Assembly (NCBI GenBank): GCA_001038565.1
Contig: LFJO01000005.1
Span: forward strand, 1,342,484 to 1,393,198
Source of the DNA: Alkalihalobacillus pseudalcaliphilus
Lineage (GTDB): Bacteria; Bacillota; Bacilli; Bacillales; Bacillaceae_D
Reading direction: 5' to 3'
DNA: 50,715 bases
Shown here: positions 34,837-43,779 of the stretch, piece by piece
Numbering within the stretch: the stretch's first letter is position 1
Layout of the letters: each line of letters opens with the position of its first letter
Translations under genes and position numbers: made by a program
The notes under the pieces: model-generated
Told to the model about the DNA's origin: nothing
Seen by the model: only the letters and a program-made list of their open reading frames with translations
Database searches by the model: none

Positions 34837-35502
34837 ATGAAATATGTAGCTACTTGGTTATATCAAATTCATAAGCATCATAAAAGCTATAAGATGACAA
34901 GTGAAGAAATGACGTTAGAAGAAGCAATTATATTTGCGGCTGATTTAGAAAAGAGTGGCAAAGCCAAATCAATTGAATGGTATGATCATGCAGATACCTA
35001 TTGGACTACAAAGCAATTAAGGAAATTAAAAACAGTAACCGATACTGAACCGACTGATATTCAGGCTTATTTTGATGCTGGTTTTGATCAAACATCCAAA
35101 CAAAGTGGACTTGGCATATCCATTTATTATAAACAACACCATAAAAACTATCGCCTCCGCATCAATCAGTTATTAGAACTACTTGAAGATAATAATGAAG
35201 CTGAATACGCTGCGATGTATTTTTTATTAGACCACTTGGAACGACTTAATATTCGTCATCAAACCATTCACGTTTATGCTGATTCCTATGTTGTCATTAA
35301 ACAACTAGGTGATGAATGGCCCGTTTACGAAGAGCATTATCAAAAGTGGCATGAACGTATTGAGAAGAAAGCCTCCCAATTAGGGATTACGGTTCATTAT
35401 CATCACATTCCCCGCGAAAAAAATAAAGAAGCAGATAAGCTTGCTTCAAAAGCGCTAAACAACGTTCAAGTAGAGGCATTAAGCGAACTGACTCAAGACT
35501 AA
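34837..35502 (+). CDS. RNase H-like (reverse-transcriptase-like) protein
   Basis: The 221-residue protein has a helical N-terminal region, then an RNase H fold from about residue 75. All four DEDD acidic residues are present: YFDAGFD, NNEAEYAAM, YADSYVVIKQL and NKEADKLASKA. It resembles RNase HI-like proteins of Bacillus that bear an extra N-terminal domain. Intact active-site acids suggest it cleaves RNA in DNA-RNA hybrids. The ATG at 34837 is preceded by AAAGGTGGGAACGCAA. Confidence 0.88.
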   Translation: MKYVATWLYQIHKHHKSYKMTSEEMTLEEAIIFAADLEKSGKAKSIEWYDHADTYWTTKQLRKLKTVTDTEPTDIQAYFDAGFDQTSKQSGLGISIYYKQHHKNYRLRINQLLELLEDNNEAEYAAMYFLLDHLERLNIRHQTIHVYADSYVVIKQLGDEWPVYEEHYQKWHERIEKKASQLGITVHYHHIPREKNKEADKLASKALNNVQVEALSELTQD

Positions 35503-35548
35503 CAAAAAATAAATGGGTGCCTTAGATAAGGCCCCCATTTATTTACGA

Positions 35549-36403
35549 TTATTCTTCATTTAAAGCCTTCAACAATTGTTCAGCTAATCGATTATTTACT
35601 CTCGTTTGACCTAATGGCTCTATTTTCCTACCATACTCCTCATGGTGAAAATCGGAGCCTCCAGTCACATACAAGCTAATTCCTAAATCTTCTTCAATAT
35701 CTGCTTTAATCTTCTCAAACTTTGCTATTTGCTCACTCGTATGGTCACGATGATAGATTTCAATCCCATCTAAGCCCATTCTAACCCAATCCTTGATATG
35801 AGAATCAAACGAATAATGACCTGGATGAGCTACAATGGAAATTCCTTGACTTTGCTTAATCCACCTAATAGCCTCTGCAACAGTCATTTCCTTTTCCTTC
35901 TCAACATAAGCGGGCTTACCTTCTGCTAAATAAAAATCAAAAGCTTCTTGGATACTTTGCACATATCCTTTTTCCACTAAAGCTTTTGCCATATGAGGAC
36001 GTCCAACACTTCCCCCATCCACAAATTGTAAAACATCTTCTTCCTCTAAATGAACATCAATATTTTTTAATTTATCAATGATTTGAGCTAGTCGAATTGA
36101 ACGCTGTCGTTGTTGATGCGTTAACATTTGAACAAAAGATGCGTCATCCGTTCGAATTCCATAACCAAGAATATGCACAGCCTTCCCGTTATACTTCGTT
36201 GACAACTCAATCCCCGTAATAAACTGTAACCCTAATTCTTCGGCTTTTGTTTTTGCTTCCTCAATCCCTTGAATTGTATCATGATCGGTTAATGCCACAT
36301 ATTGTAGACCGACACGTGCACACTTTTCCATTAAATCGGTTGGAGAGTAACCGCCATCTGAGGCCGTCGAATGCATGTGTAGGTCAGCATGGTTCTCCAT
36401 CAT
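35549..36403 (-). CDS. PHP-domain phosphoesterase (YciV/TrpH-like)
   Basis: The 284-residue protein begins MMENHADLHMHSTASDGGYS, the PHP metal-binding motif. Further ligands lie in LTDHDTIQG, SIVAHPGHYS and GGSDFHHE. Relatives include 3',5'-nucleoside bisphosphate phosphatase and 5'-3' RNase activities. The start follows AAAGGAGTTATGA. It ends 46 bp from the convergent RNase H-like gene. Confidence 0.88.
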   Translation of the reverse strand: MMENHADLHMHSTASDGGYSPTDLMEKCARVGLQYVALTDHDTIQGIEEAKTKAEELGLQFITGIELSTKYNGKAVHILGYGIRTDDASFVQMLTHQQRQRSIRLAQIIDKLKNIDVHLEEEDVLQFVDGGSVGRPHMAKALVEKGYVQSIQEAFDFYLAEGKPAYVEKEKEMTVAEAIRWIKQSQGISIVAHPGHYSFDSHIKDWVRMGLDGIEIYHRDHTSEQIAKFEKIKADIEEDLGISLYVTGGSDFHHEEYGRKIEPLGQTRVNNRLAEQLLKALNEE

Positions 36404-36414
36404 TCATAACTCCT

Positions 36415-36909
36415 TTAATTCACTTCGTCCGTTTCTAGTGGGAGCGGCCACACCAGTTGTCCTGTTTTAGTATGGTCAGTAAATACTAATTCGTATTGTG
36501 TTGAAACAGGTACGTCAAAAGCTACTTCCCCTCTATTTTTTCGATTTGGATGTAATTGACCACCTAATATTCCCTTTAAAGAGGCATCAGAAGTGTGACT
36601 GTATGCATATCCGTCCTCATCAACTAACGTAAAATGAACAAGGCTTATGTTTTTCACTTGTTCACTCTGATTGTCAACAGTAATATCAACAATCACACGC
36701 TGTTCATCTTCCCCTTCTGATCTGACCTCTGTTCGTACATCATTCACAGAAATGGCCAATTTATTTAGCTCAAATTCCCCAAAGAGTGCTTCTGACGCTT
36801 CCTCTCCACCCTCTGTTGTTGTTTCACTGGAATTAAAATCTCTCACGTAAAAAACAACTAATAGGAGTAATACACATAAGCTACATAAAAGTATTACTTT
36901 CCCCTTCAT
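36415..36909 (-). CDS. Anchored extracellular protein, DUF4352-like
   Basis: The 164-residue protein has an N-terminal hydrophobic anchor (VILLCSLCVLLLLVVFYV) with no clear lipobox. An acidic linker is followed by a beta-rich domain (VIVDITVDNQSEQVKNIS) typical of DUF4352 immunoglobulin-like proteins. The function is unknown; it is probably extracytoplasmic. It starts after GGAGAGGACAGAT, and its end is 11 bp upstream of the PHP gene start, so the two genes form an operon. Confidence 0.75.
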   Translation of the reverse strand: MKGKVILLCSLCVLLLLVVFYVRDFNSSETTTEGGEEASEALFGEFELNKLAISVNDVRTEVRSEGEDEQRVIVDITVDNQSEQVKNISLVHFTLVDEDGYAYSHTSDASLKGILGGQLHPNRKNRGEVAFDVPVSTQYELVFTDHTKTGQLVWPLPLETDEVN

Positions 36910-36996
36910 ATCTGTCCTCTCCTCAAATGTTACTTCTTGCTGTTTCTCTAGATGTCCATTATAGATATGTTGGATAGTCTTGCTTCATACCTGTTT

Positions 36997-37824
36997 TTAC
37001 TTCCACCAATCATCCTGAATGGAGACTGGCTGTTGACGTTTATGTTCAGTGGCGAAATATCGGGCTTCAATTTTACTCACCAATACTTGTTCGACTTCCT
37101 TACCTTCCAAATAATCATCTAACTGATCATAAGTCATTCCCAACGCTTCCTCATCAGGAATCCCCGGCTTATCATCTTCTAAATCAGCAGTAGGAGCTTT
37201 CGTATATAAATGCTCAGGAGCACCTAATTCTTTTAGTAATAATTTCCCTTGTCTTTTTGTTAAACCAAAAAGTGGGGCAATGTCACAAGCACCATCTCCA
37301 AATTTCGTGAAAAATCCAGTTATAGCTTCAGCAGCATGATCTGTTCCGATAACGAGACAGCCATAATGGGCACCGATATCATACTGAGATTTCATTCGCT
37401 CACGGGCTTTTGTATTCCCTTGATTAAATAAGCTTAAAGCATCGCCTGTTGCCTGCTCGACAGCACGCACCGCTGCTTCAACTGCTGGCTTAATATTAAC
37501 CGTTAGTGAATGAGTCGGTTGAATGAAGGCAAGGGCATCTTGAGCATCCGCTTCATCATGCTGTTCACCATATGGTAATCTCATCGCAATAAACTGGTAT
37601 TCACTTTCTGATTGCTCACTGTTTAGTTGGTCAATAGCCATTTGTGCTAGCTTTCCACATAAGGTTGAGTCCTGCCCACCTGAAATCCCTAATACAAACC
37701 CTTTTGCACCGCTCTTTAATAAATAGTCTTTTAAAAATTGAACACGTGTTTGGATTTCCTCTTTCGGATTAATGGTTGACTTAACGTTCAATGCTTCAAT
37801 TATTAATGCCTGATTGTCTGTCAT
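36997..37824 (-). CDS. nadE: NH3-dependent NAD+ synthetase NadE
   Basis: The 275-residue protein begins [20 protein letters not shown] and has [10 protein letters not shown], the PP-loop ATP motif. [13 protein letters not shown] and [13 protein letters not shown] follow. It amidates deamido-NAD. The start at 37824 is strongly supported by AAGGAGGACTCATTAC just upstream. The same frame runs on upstream into a separate conserved domain without a stop, so a longer fusion product is possible. Confidence 0.96.
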   Translation of the reverse strand: MTDNQALIIEALNVKSTINPKEEIQTRVQFLKDYLLKSGAKGFVLGISGGQDSTLCGKLAQMAIDQLNSEQSESEYQFIAMRLPYGEQHDEADAQDALAFIQPTHSLTVNIKPAVEAAVRAVEQATGDALSLFNQGNTKARERMKSQYDIGAHYGCLVIGTDHAAEAITGFFTKFGDGACDIAPLFGLTKRQGKLLLKELGAPEHLYTKAPTADLEDDKPGIPDEEALGMTYDQLDDYLEGKEVEQVLVSKIEARYFATEHKRQQPVSIQDDWWK

Positions 37825-38154
37825 GTAATGAGTCCTCCTTGTGTTTGTTTTCGTGCTTGAAAAAAATCTTTGCAGTTGACTCCACTGCTTTTCTTTTTCT
37901 AATATTTCTATTTGTTTCTCCCCTATAAGGTCAAAATGTGGGTAACTATTTCGTTGGTCAATCCATTTTGCTTGTAATTGATAGTTATGTCCCCATTCCT
38001 TTAACTTGGAAATATTACGGCATCCAACTTTTGTGACCGTTTCATAATGCGGAAATCGTTTGTCATACCAATAATGGGTGATAAAAGCAATTTCGTTATT
38101 ATTTACTTTTTGTTTCCATAGCTCTAGCTCGTCCCTCGTTATTCCAAAAGCCAA
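37825..38154 (-). CDS. Conserved small protein in frame with nadE, no stop of its own
   Basis: The 110-codon stretch starts at TTG 38154 with AAGGTGAAAATGA upstream. It encodes [17 protein letters not shown], then [20 protein letters not shown] and [11 protein letters not shown], a compact soluble protein of a conserved Bacillus family with no known role. It ends at [14 protein letters not shown] and runs directly into the nadE ATG with no stop codon. Translation would therefore give a 385-residue fusion, while internal initiation gives NadE alone. The fusion could be natural or come from a single lost stop codon or a sequencing error. Confidence 0.7.
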
Positions 38155-38510
38155 TCATTTTCACCTTCTTAATGCCAAAATATCATGTGAAATAGCTTCT
38201 AAAGCCTTGTTCTCTCCTTTCATATTTTAGCATAAAAAGATCGAAATCATAGCAAGTATGTATCTGCTTTTCTTCTTTTTACCCGAATGCCCATCTTTAT
38301 ACACGTTTTCTTTATAATCTTTCACTTGTCTTTGTATGAAAGTTACTTAAAGCTGATATGCGGAGCTCTAATCATCGCTACCGAAAATCATGCTGCGCGT
38401 CCTGCGAAGGATAAATTACTCCTGGTAAAAAATGTTTAATTTTGTTCTTCTATCGGACAACTTAAAAAACATTTATGTGAAAAGGGCGGGGAAATATAAA
38501 AACAGTAATT
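38155..38510. other. Intergenic region with TATGAAAG repeat copy E
   Basis: 38335-38412 begins TATGAAAGTTACTT and shares GAGCTCTAATCATCGCTA and CGAAAATCATGCT with 24648-24721. The rest of the gap shows nothing. Confidence 0.5.
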
Positions 38511-38523
38511 AGGATTAACAGAT

Positions 38524-38700
38524 AATCCTTTACAACAAGTTTTAAACAAACACATATAATACTAAATAATATTAGAGTTGATAATAGTACACATATGGGA
38601 TTGGGATGGATGATTTCCAAAGATAAACAAACACAAAATTACAATCATCGGCACACTGGTGGTACTGTCGGATATAACTCCTATATGGGAATAAAAAGAC
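38524..38700 (+). pseudogene. Remnant of a class C beta-lactamase-like serine hydrolase
   Basis: A short in-frame stretch reads HIILNNIRVDNSTHMGLGW, then MISKDKQTQNYNHRHTGGTV and GYNSYMGI. HTGGTVGYNSYMGI is the KTG-like box-3 region (HTG) of the AmpC/D-alanyl carboxypeptidase family. Everything upstream, including the SxxK site, is gone, and the sequence stops at a terminator. This is a remnant of about 55 codons, not a functional gene. Confidence 0.7.
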
Positions 38701-38735
38701 CGACTTTTGATAAGTCGGTCTTCTTTTTTGTACGA
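38695..38735 (+). terminator. Terminator after the beta-lactamase remnant
   Basis: AAAGACCGACTT-TTGAT-AAGTCGGTCTT is followed by CTTTTTTG. Confidence 0.8.
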
Positions 38736-38843
38736 TTATTGTGTGTGAATTCCCAGATGTTTTTCAGTGTTATTATGAAATTTTATAAGATATTTAACTT
38801 TTTTAAAGCCTGTTAAATCCGTATATATGCTTTTTTCTTTGGT

Positions 38844-39263
38844 TTATTTATGTTTTAATTTTTCATACGCTTCATGCCAATCTGGTAGGTGTTTTCTTAT
38901 AGAGATCGGGCGGAAAGAGTCTTGTTTTACACAAACATGAATCGAATAACCGGTTACACAGACTTCGTTTTTCTGATTTTTTACTTCATACCCATATGTT
39001 ACACGAAGGCCGTCGTAGTCCTCTACCCATGTGTTTATCGTTACAACCTCCCCGTAGGTTGTTGGCTTTTTATAGGAACAGTGGACATCAATGACGGGTG
39101 ATAAAATACCTGATTTCTCCATTTCAGCATAATGGAATCCCAATTCCTTGATAAAATCAGTTCTCCCCACTTCAAACCAAACAATATAATTAGAATGATG
39201 AACGACACCCATCTGGTCCGTTTCTGCATACCTCACCGTTATATTCGTTGAAACTACCTTCAT
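38844..39263 (-). CDS. yneP: Acyl-CoA thioesterase, 4HBT hotdog fold (YneP/YbgC type)
   Basis: The 139-residue protein begins MKVVSTNITVRYAETDQMGV and has the YbgC-type active-site stretch DQMGVVHHSNYIVWFE. It hydrolyses acyl-CoA thioesters. The ATG at 39263 follows AGAGGTGATAGCA. Its gene starts 12 bp after the AAA gene stops, so the two are co-transcribed. Confidence 0.9.
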   Translation of the reverse strand: MKVVSTNITVRYAETDQMGVVHHSNYIVWFEVGRTDFIKELGFHYAEMEKSGILSPVIDVHCSYKKPTTYGEVVTINTWVEDYDGLRVTYGYEVKNQKNEVCVTGYSIHVCVKQDSFRPISIRKHLPDWHEAYEKLKHK

Positions 39264-39274
39264 TGCTATCACCT

Positions 39275-41608
39275 CTATGATTTTATTAATTGTTCTACAT
39301 CAACCCTAGTAATCCGTGATAAATCCTCTGTATCGAACAATTGATTTTTAATCAATCGCTCAGCTTGACCTTGAATTAGTTCCTCAACAAAATTATGAGC
39401 AAATCGCCCGTTCCCCGCGTGTCCTTTTTCTGGCAAGCTCTTTTCTATTAACGTCACTGCTTCTTCTGTCAGATTATAGCCTAAGGATTTGATTTTGTGA
39501 AAAATGATTTGCACGAGTTCTTCATTCGAATAAGAAGGGAAGTTTACTTGTTTTTGGAAACGTGAATTTAATCCTGGGTTACTATTAATAAATTCTTGCA
39601 TTTCCTTTTCATATCCTGCTAAAACGACAACGATATTTTCTTGATGGTGACTCATCTCTTGTAACAAAGTCGTGATAGCCTCTTGACCAAAGTCGTTTTT
39701 ATTAGGTGAAAACAAGGAATAAGCTTCATCAATGAATAAGACTCCACCTAAAGCATCTCGCACTTTTTCTTTCGTTTTTGTTGCAGTTTGTCCAATATAA
39801 CCTGCTACTAAATCAGCTCGGCTAGCTACAACCAAATGCCCTCTTTTTAAAATACCTAACTCCTTTAAAATCCGTGCATAAATTTTTGCTACAGTCGTCT
39901 TCCCAGTTCCAGACGCTCCCGAAAAAATCGTATGTAGCTGAATTGGGCTTGTCTTTAAGTTAGCTTTTCTACGCATTTGCTGAATTTTGATATAATCACT
40001 CAGCTTCTTCAATTCTGCTTTCACTTGCTCTAACCCTATTAGTTGTTCAAGTTCCGCTTGAGCATTCATCTCATCTTCTGTTTCTGGCAAAACATCCTGC
40101 TCTTGTAAGAGTACAAATTGAGAGGGATCACTTGAATTAGAAGCTTTTGAACCTTTTTCAAAAATAGCATCCAATATAATATTCTTTACGGTTCTAGCAT
40201 TACCAAAGCTTTCATCTACCTGAGCTTTTTCAATTCTTTCTATTAGTGCTTTTTCTGCTTGCTCCGTTAATAAAAAGTCGTTATCTGCTGCTATCTTTTT
40301 CCCGATTTCAAGTAACGCACTTGTCGAATAATCCTTCATTTCAAGTTGGTTTTGTTCTGGGAAGCGACTACGTAAACCTGGATTCGAGCGTAAGAACGTA
40401 TTCATTTCCTCAGGATATCCCGCTAAAATCACCGCAAACTGATTCGCTTTTTCACCTGTCATAGCCGCTACCAGTGTATCAATTACGGTTTGACCATAAT
40501 CATTGCCACTAGCCCCTGCCCTTTTTAAGCTATATGCCTCGTCGATAAATAACACTCCACCAGTCGCTTTTTCAATGGCTTGCATCGTTAATTCCTCTGT
40601 TTGTCCAACAAACCCCCCAACAAGTTGGGAACGATCAACCTCATATACTTGATTATGCTCCAGTAAACCAAGCTCATGATAGATTTTAGCAATCAGTCTA
40701 GCCATAGTCGTTTTACCTGTACCAGGATTTCCTGTAAAAATCATATGCAAGCTCAATCCGTCTTTCGTTGTATATCCTAGTTCCGCCCTTCTCTTCTGAT
40801 ACTGTAAATATTGATACAACTTTTCAACTCGAGTTTTAATCATATCTAAGCCAATCATTTCTTGTAATTCAACAAGGGCTGATTGACTTTTCTGGTCGGC
40901 TTTTAATTCATCTAATAGCTCTTGCCAATTGGATATTACTTCTTTAATATCCGTAACGGCTTTTTTGATTTGCTGTAATTGCTCATTCGAATAATAAATA
41001 CCAGAAATGGACTGGGCATAGGCACCTGTCGCTTTTATAATCAATGAAAAGGGTTCCTGCATTTTTTGATACCATTTATATAATTGTAGAATCTTTTCTA
41101 TCCGTAAGTCGACATCATAGTTGGAATCGATTCCTCCGATTTCTTCATAGATAGCCTTCAAGCCGTCAAGTTGCTCGAAATATTGTTCAGCTAAATAATA
41201 GTACTGTTCAGCGCGTTCTTTTTTGGTTGAAGAGTGATCGGTTTCTCTAATTGCTGGAAAATCGAAAGGGACATTTATTTCTTGTAGTTTAGTAAATAAA
41301 TATTCGACATGCCATTTAGTTAATTGCGGATGCTGCTTATCCACATGTAAGGCTTGTTCTAACCATTTTTTCATGAGTTGGTCAAACTGATGCACTTTTT
41401 TGAAACGAAATTCCATCAATGATACATATAATTGGACTTTAATCTCTTCTAAGAGCTTTATGTCTTCTGGTTCTTGATTGTCTTTTAATTGTTTGTCTAC
41501 TTGTTTTAAAATTGTTAATGCTTTTGTATCAGAAAAAGGCTCTACTTCGTCTGTGACAGCCTCTATCCATTCTTGTATTTCCGTTATTGTCATCTTCTGT
41601 TCATTCAC
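39275..41608 (-). CDS. Tandem AAA ATPase of the SpoVK/CbbX type
   Basis: The 777-residue protein has a helical N-terminal region of about 245 residues and two CbbX/SpoVK-type AAA domains. Walker A motifs are GNPGTGKTTMA near residue 290 and GASGTGKTTVA near 563. Walker B motifs are VLFIDEAYSL in both. B. subtilis SpoVK has one such domain and about 322 residues, so this is a fused duplicate with an added domain. Its role may be in sporulation or in protein remodelling. I chose GTG at 41608 with GGTGAGCTT upstream; an ATG at 41629 lacks a binding site. Confidence 0.88.
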   Translation of the reverse strand: MNEQKMTITEIQEWIEAVTDEVEPFSDTKALTILKQVDKQLKDNQEPEDIKLLEEIKVQLYVSLMEFRFKKVHQFDQLMKKWLEQALHVDKQHPQLTKWHVEYLFTKLQEINVPFDFPAIRETDHSSTKKERAEQYYYLAEQYFEQLDGLKAIYEEIGGIDSNYDVDLRIEKILQLYKWYQKMQEPFSLIIKATGAYAQSISGIYYSNEQLQQIKKAVTDIKEVISNWQELLDELKADQKSQSALVELQEMIGLDMIKTRVEKLYQYLQYQKRRAELGYTTKDGLSLHMIFTGNPGTGKTTMARLIAKIYHELGLLEHNQVYEVDRSQLVGGFVGQTEELTMQAIEKATGGVLFIDEAYSLKRAGASGNDYGQTVIDTLVAAMTGEKANQFAVILAGYPEEMNTFLRSNPGLRSRFPEQNQLEMKDYSTSALLEIGKKIAADNDFLLTEQAEKALIERIEKAQVDESFGNARTVKNIILDAIFEKGSKASNSSDPSQFVLLQEQDVLPETEDEMNAQAELEQLIGLEQVKAELKKLSDYIKIQQMRRKANLKTSPIQLHTIFSGASGTGKTTVAKIYARILKELGILKRGHLVVASRADLVAGYIGQTATKTKEKVRDALGGVLFIDEAYSLFSPNKNDFGQEAITTLLQEMSHHQENIVVVLAGYEKEMQEFINSNPGLNSRFQKQVNFPSYSNEELVQIIFHKIKSLGYNLTEEAVTLIEKSLPEKGHAGNGRFAHNFVEELIQGQAERLIKNQLFDTEDLSRITRVDVEQLIKS

Positions 41609-41710
41609 AAGCTCACCACTTTCTATCATTCAAGTACGATTTTAACAAACTTTACTTTGAAACGCACTTATCGGGTGATTTTGGATGGAAGTTCCTTCCG
41701 TGCTGGTAAA

Positions 41711-42172
41711 TTATATGGTAAATAGAATAAACCTTCTTTTTATTTGTTGAAACAACCAGTAAAATCCGTAACCCACCATGGCCCCAGCTGTATTTAAAAA
41801 CAAGTCGTCCACATCTGCTACACGATAAAGGAACGTAAATTGAATAAGTTCAATCATAAATGAAACGATAAATCCCATCCACACCACTTTTGCAAACTGC
41901 CCCTTTAACCTTCTGAATACAATGGGAAGAAAAAATCCTAATGGAATAAATAAAACAATATTTCCAATTAATATTTTTATAGGATCATAAAAACTTGGAC
42001 TATATATAGCAATTCGATAAATAGAACGAAAAGGTATAAGGTTATAGTTCCTCCCTCCAGGACCTGCTTCCCCTAATGAAGCCCCATAATTCCAAGCGAA
42101 TAAGGTGATATATAATAAGACAGATAAATAGATGATAAAGGGAGCATGAATAATCCATTTAGATTTATTCAT
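41711..42172 (-). CDS. VanZ family membrane protein
   Basis: The 153-residue protein has four hydrophobic helices and the VanZ motifs NLIPFRSI, VSFMIELIQ and RVADVDDLFLNTAGAMVGY. VanZ-like proteins confer teicoplanin tolerance in one case; most are of unknown role. The start follows GGAGGTGAAATA. Confidence 0.88.
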   Translation of the reverse strand: MNKSKWIIHAPFIIYLSVLLYITLFAWNYGASLGEAGPGGRNYNLIPFRSIYRIAIYSPSFYDPIKILIGNIVLFIPLGFFLPIVFRRLKGQFAKVVWMGFIVSFMIELIQFTFLYRVADVDDLFLNTAGAMVGYGFYWLFQQIKRRFILFTI

Positions 42173-42332
42173 TATTTCACCTCCAAAAATGAACGCATTT
42201 GCTATTATCTATTCAATGTCCCATCAAAATATATCCCATCTCTATACAAAACTAACTTGATTAGCTCGTTGCATTCCTTCACAAAAGGAGTATGATTCTC
42301 ATGGAGTGAAAGTGGCCCCTATATTTAATCAG

Positions 42333-42370
42333 AAAAAACGAGTTCGATATATCATCGAACTCGTTTCTCA
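42333..42370 (-). terminator. Terminator after sspN
   Basis: AAACGAGTTCGAT and ATCGAACTCGTTT form a 13-bp stem, with A-rich (minus: T-rich) flank TTTTTTCTG. Confidence 0.7.
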
Positions 42371-42403
42371 TGTCTTTAAGGCAACTTTTTTACTATAAGC
42401 GTT

Positions 42404-42544
42404 TTATCCTTTAGGTGGAATATAATTGGGTTGTTCATTTCCTTTATTATTCATTTTCTTCCCTTTATTTGAATCACTTTTTCTTGGCTGTGTGCCTAAA
42501 TGATTCGGTCGAAACTGATCAAAAGAATGTTTGGACTTCGCCAT
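42404..42544 (-). CDS. sspN: Small acid-soluble spore protein SspN
   Basis: A 46-residue protein reads MAKSKHSFDQFRPNHLGTQP and ends NNKGNEQPNYIPPKG. It matches the SspN family (FxPNHxGTQ, NKGK, M). SspN is a minor spore-core protein made in the forespore. AGGAGGGGATTAAAT precedes the start. In B. subtilis sspN is near citB and yneP, as here. Confidence 0.85.
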   Translation of the reverse strand: MAKSKHSFDQFRPNHLGTQPRKSDSNKGKKMNNKGNEQPNYIPPKG

Positions 42545-42597
42545 ATTTAATCCCCTCCTAAACATTAGGATGAGTTTGTTTCATTTAAATTATGCTG

Positions 42598-42729
42598 TTA
42601 TGACTCAGAAGATAAATGGCGCTGTTCCCAACGATCTTCCAGTTGTTCTAGACGTTGCTCGTCATTTAGTAGTTCTTCCTTATTTTCACGAACTAGTTCT
42701 TCAAATGATAAATTTCTGACTTTTCTCAA
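42598..42729 (-). CDS. FbpB-family small protein
   Basis: A 43-residue protein starts at TTG 42729 with GTGGGGTG upstream. It reads (M)RKVRNLSFEELVRENKEEL and ends in a helical QLEDRWEQRHLSSES. It matches the FbpB family of Fur-regulated small proteins from memory (KxxxLSFEELVxENKxELL). I see no clear Fur box upstream, so iron control is not supported here. Confidence 0.7.
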   Translation of the reverse strand: MRKVRNLSFEELVRENKEELLNDEQRLEQLEDRWEQRHLSSES

Positions 42730-42798
42730 AATAAACACCCCACTTTTTTATCTATTAGTTTTCCATATATTCGTGGATTTATACACGTTCATCACTAT

Positions 42799-43512
42799 TT
42801 ATGTTTGCTTTTGCTTTGGGCTTATATATACTTCTCCATTTTCATGCCATATCATGAGGAAGATGTCCTCGACATGCTCATAACCATACTTATTAATAAG
42901 TAAACGTATTTGTTCAACGGTACCCATTTTTTGAACGTTTTCTATAACGACTTCGCCATCTTCAATTAATACGGAAGGATAACCAGAACGGCTTGGTGTT
43001 TTTCCGATATCTTGAGGAGTCAAAGCTTGAAATGCATTTTTCTTAATGACACTAATCTGCCCATTTAATTCTAAAATAGCATAATCTACCTCATTTAAGT
43101 TACTTGCATCTTTTAAGCGTAAATCCATCATTAATTGTTCGATTGTGACCCTTGTTTTTTTAAGTTGTTTATTTAAGATTTTTCCATGCTGTATAAGGAT
43201 AATGGGTTCTTCTTCAATAACTCTTCGAAATCTTGGTGTTTTTAAAGCTATCAGAGAAAGAGCAAAATGTAAGCTCGCTATAACAGCTGCCGAACAAACA
43301 GGTCCAGTCATTGATAAATCACCATCTGTTAAGGGTGCACCTAAAATATCACCAATAACGACACCGAAAATAAAATCAAGAGGGTCAATCGAACTCATTG
43401 AGCGTTGACCTAACACTTTTACAAAGAAAAATATATATAAATAAATGATGATTCCACGTATTAAAAAACCATAAATCGGTAACTCTTCTGCCCCTACCCA
43501 AAACTCGAACAT
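42799..43512 (-). CDS. DUF421 membrane protein
   Basis: The 237-residue protein has three N-terminal helices, then the DUF421 cytoplasmic domain. The motifs VLGQRSMSSIDPLDFIFGV and PIILIQHGKILNKQLKKTR are typical of the YetF/YrbG group. Some members affect spore germination or are of unknown role. The start follows GGGGGAGATTGTCGG. Confidence 0.85.
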   Translation of the reverse strand: MFEFWVGAEELPIYGFLIRGIIIYLYIFFFVKVLGQRSMSSIDPLDFIFGVVIGDILGAPLTDGDLSMTGPVCSAAVIASLHFALSLIALKTPRFRRVIEEEPIILIQHGKILNKQLKKTRVTIEQLMMDLRLKDASNLNEVDYAILELNGQISVIKKNAFQALTPQDIGKTPSRSGYPSVLIEDGEVVIENVQKMGTVEQIRLLINKYGYEHVEDIFLMIWHENGEVYISPKQKQT

Positions 43513-43536
43513 CCGACAATCTCCCCCAAAATAAAA

Positions 43537-43665
43537 TTATGACTTCGAATTCCTCATTTTTAATACCTCGATTTCAGCATAGGAGCCTTTTTGGGCTTGT
43601 GGGAATCGCAATCTTCTCGCTTGCTCCTCTTTCTTTAGCTTTAATTTTCGCCTATGATTAGCCAT
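43537..43665 (-). CDS. Small basic protein, 42 aa
   Basis: The 42-residue protein starts MANHRRKLKLKKEEQARRLR and ends IEVLKMRNSKS, preceded by AAGGAGGATGATCAC. It is very basic at the N-terminus. No family is recognised; it could be an unclassified small sporulation-type protein. The upstream in-frame ATG at 43755 would include a hydrophobic leader but has no binding site. Confidence 0.6.
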   Translation of the reverse strand: MANHRRKLKLKKEEQARRLRFPQAQKGSYAEIEVLKMRNSKS

Positions 43666-43725
43666 GTGATCATCCTCCTTAACCTTTGTGGTCGTTATTA
43701 TGACCAAGAATAGCGTTTTTATGAT

Positions 43726-43762
43726 ATAAAAAAAGCGATAAATGCTTAGAAGCATTTATCAC
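43726..43762 (-). terminator. Terminator of the RND exporter gene
   Basis: GATAAATGCTT (43737-43747) and AAGCATTTATC (43750-43760) pair, and the minus strand continues GCTTTTTTT. Confidence 0.75.
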
Positions 43763-43779
43763 TTTCAAAAAGGAGCCGA

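Noticed and set aside
42598-42800. Fur box for the FbpB-like gene
   Set aside because: No GATAATGATAATCATTATC-like dyad is visible in the upstream region.
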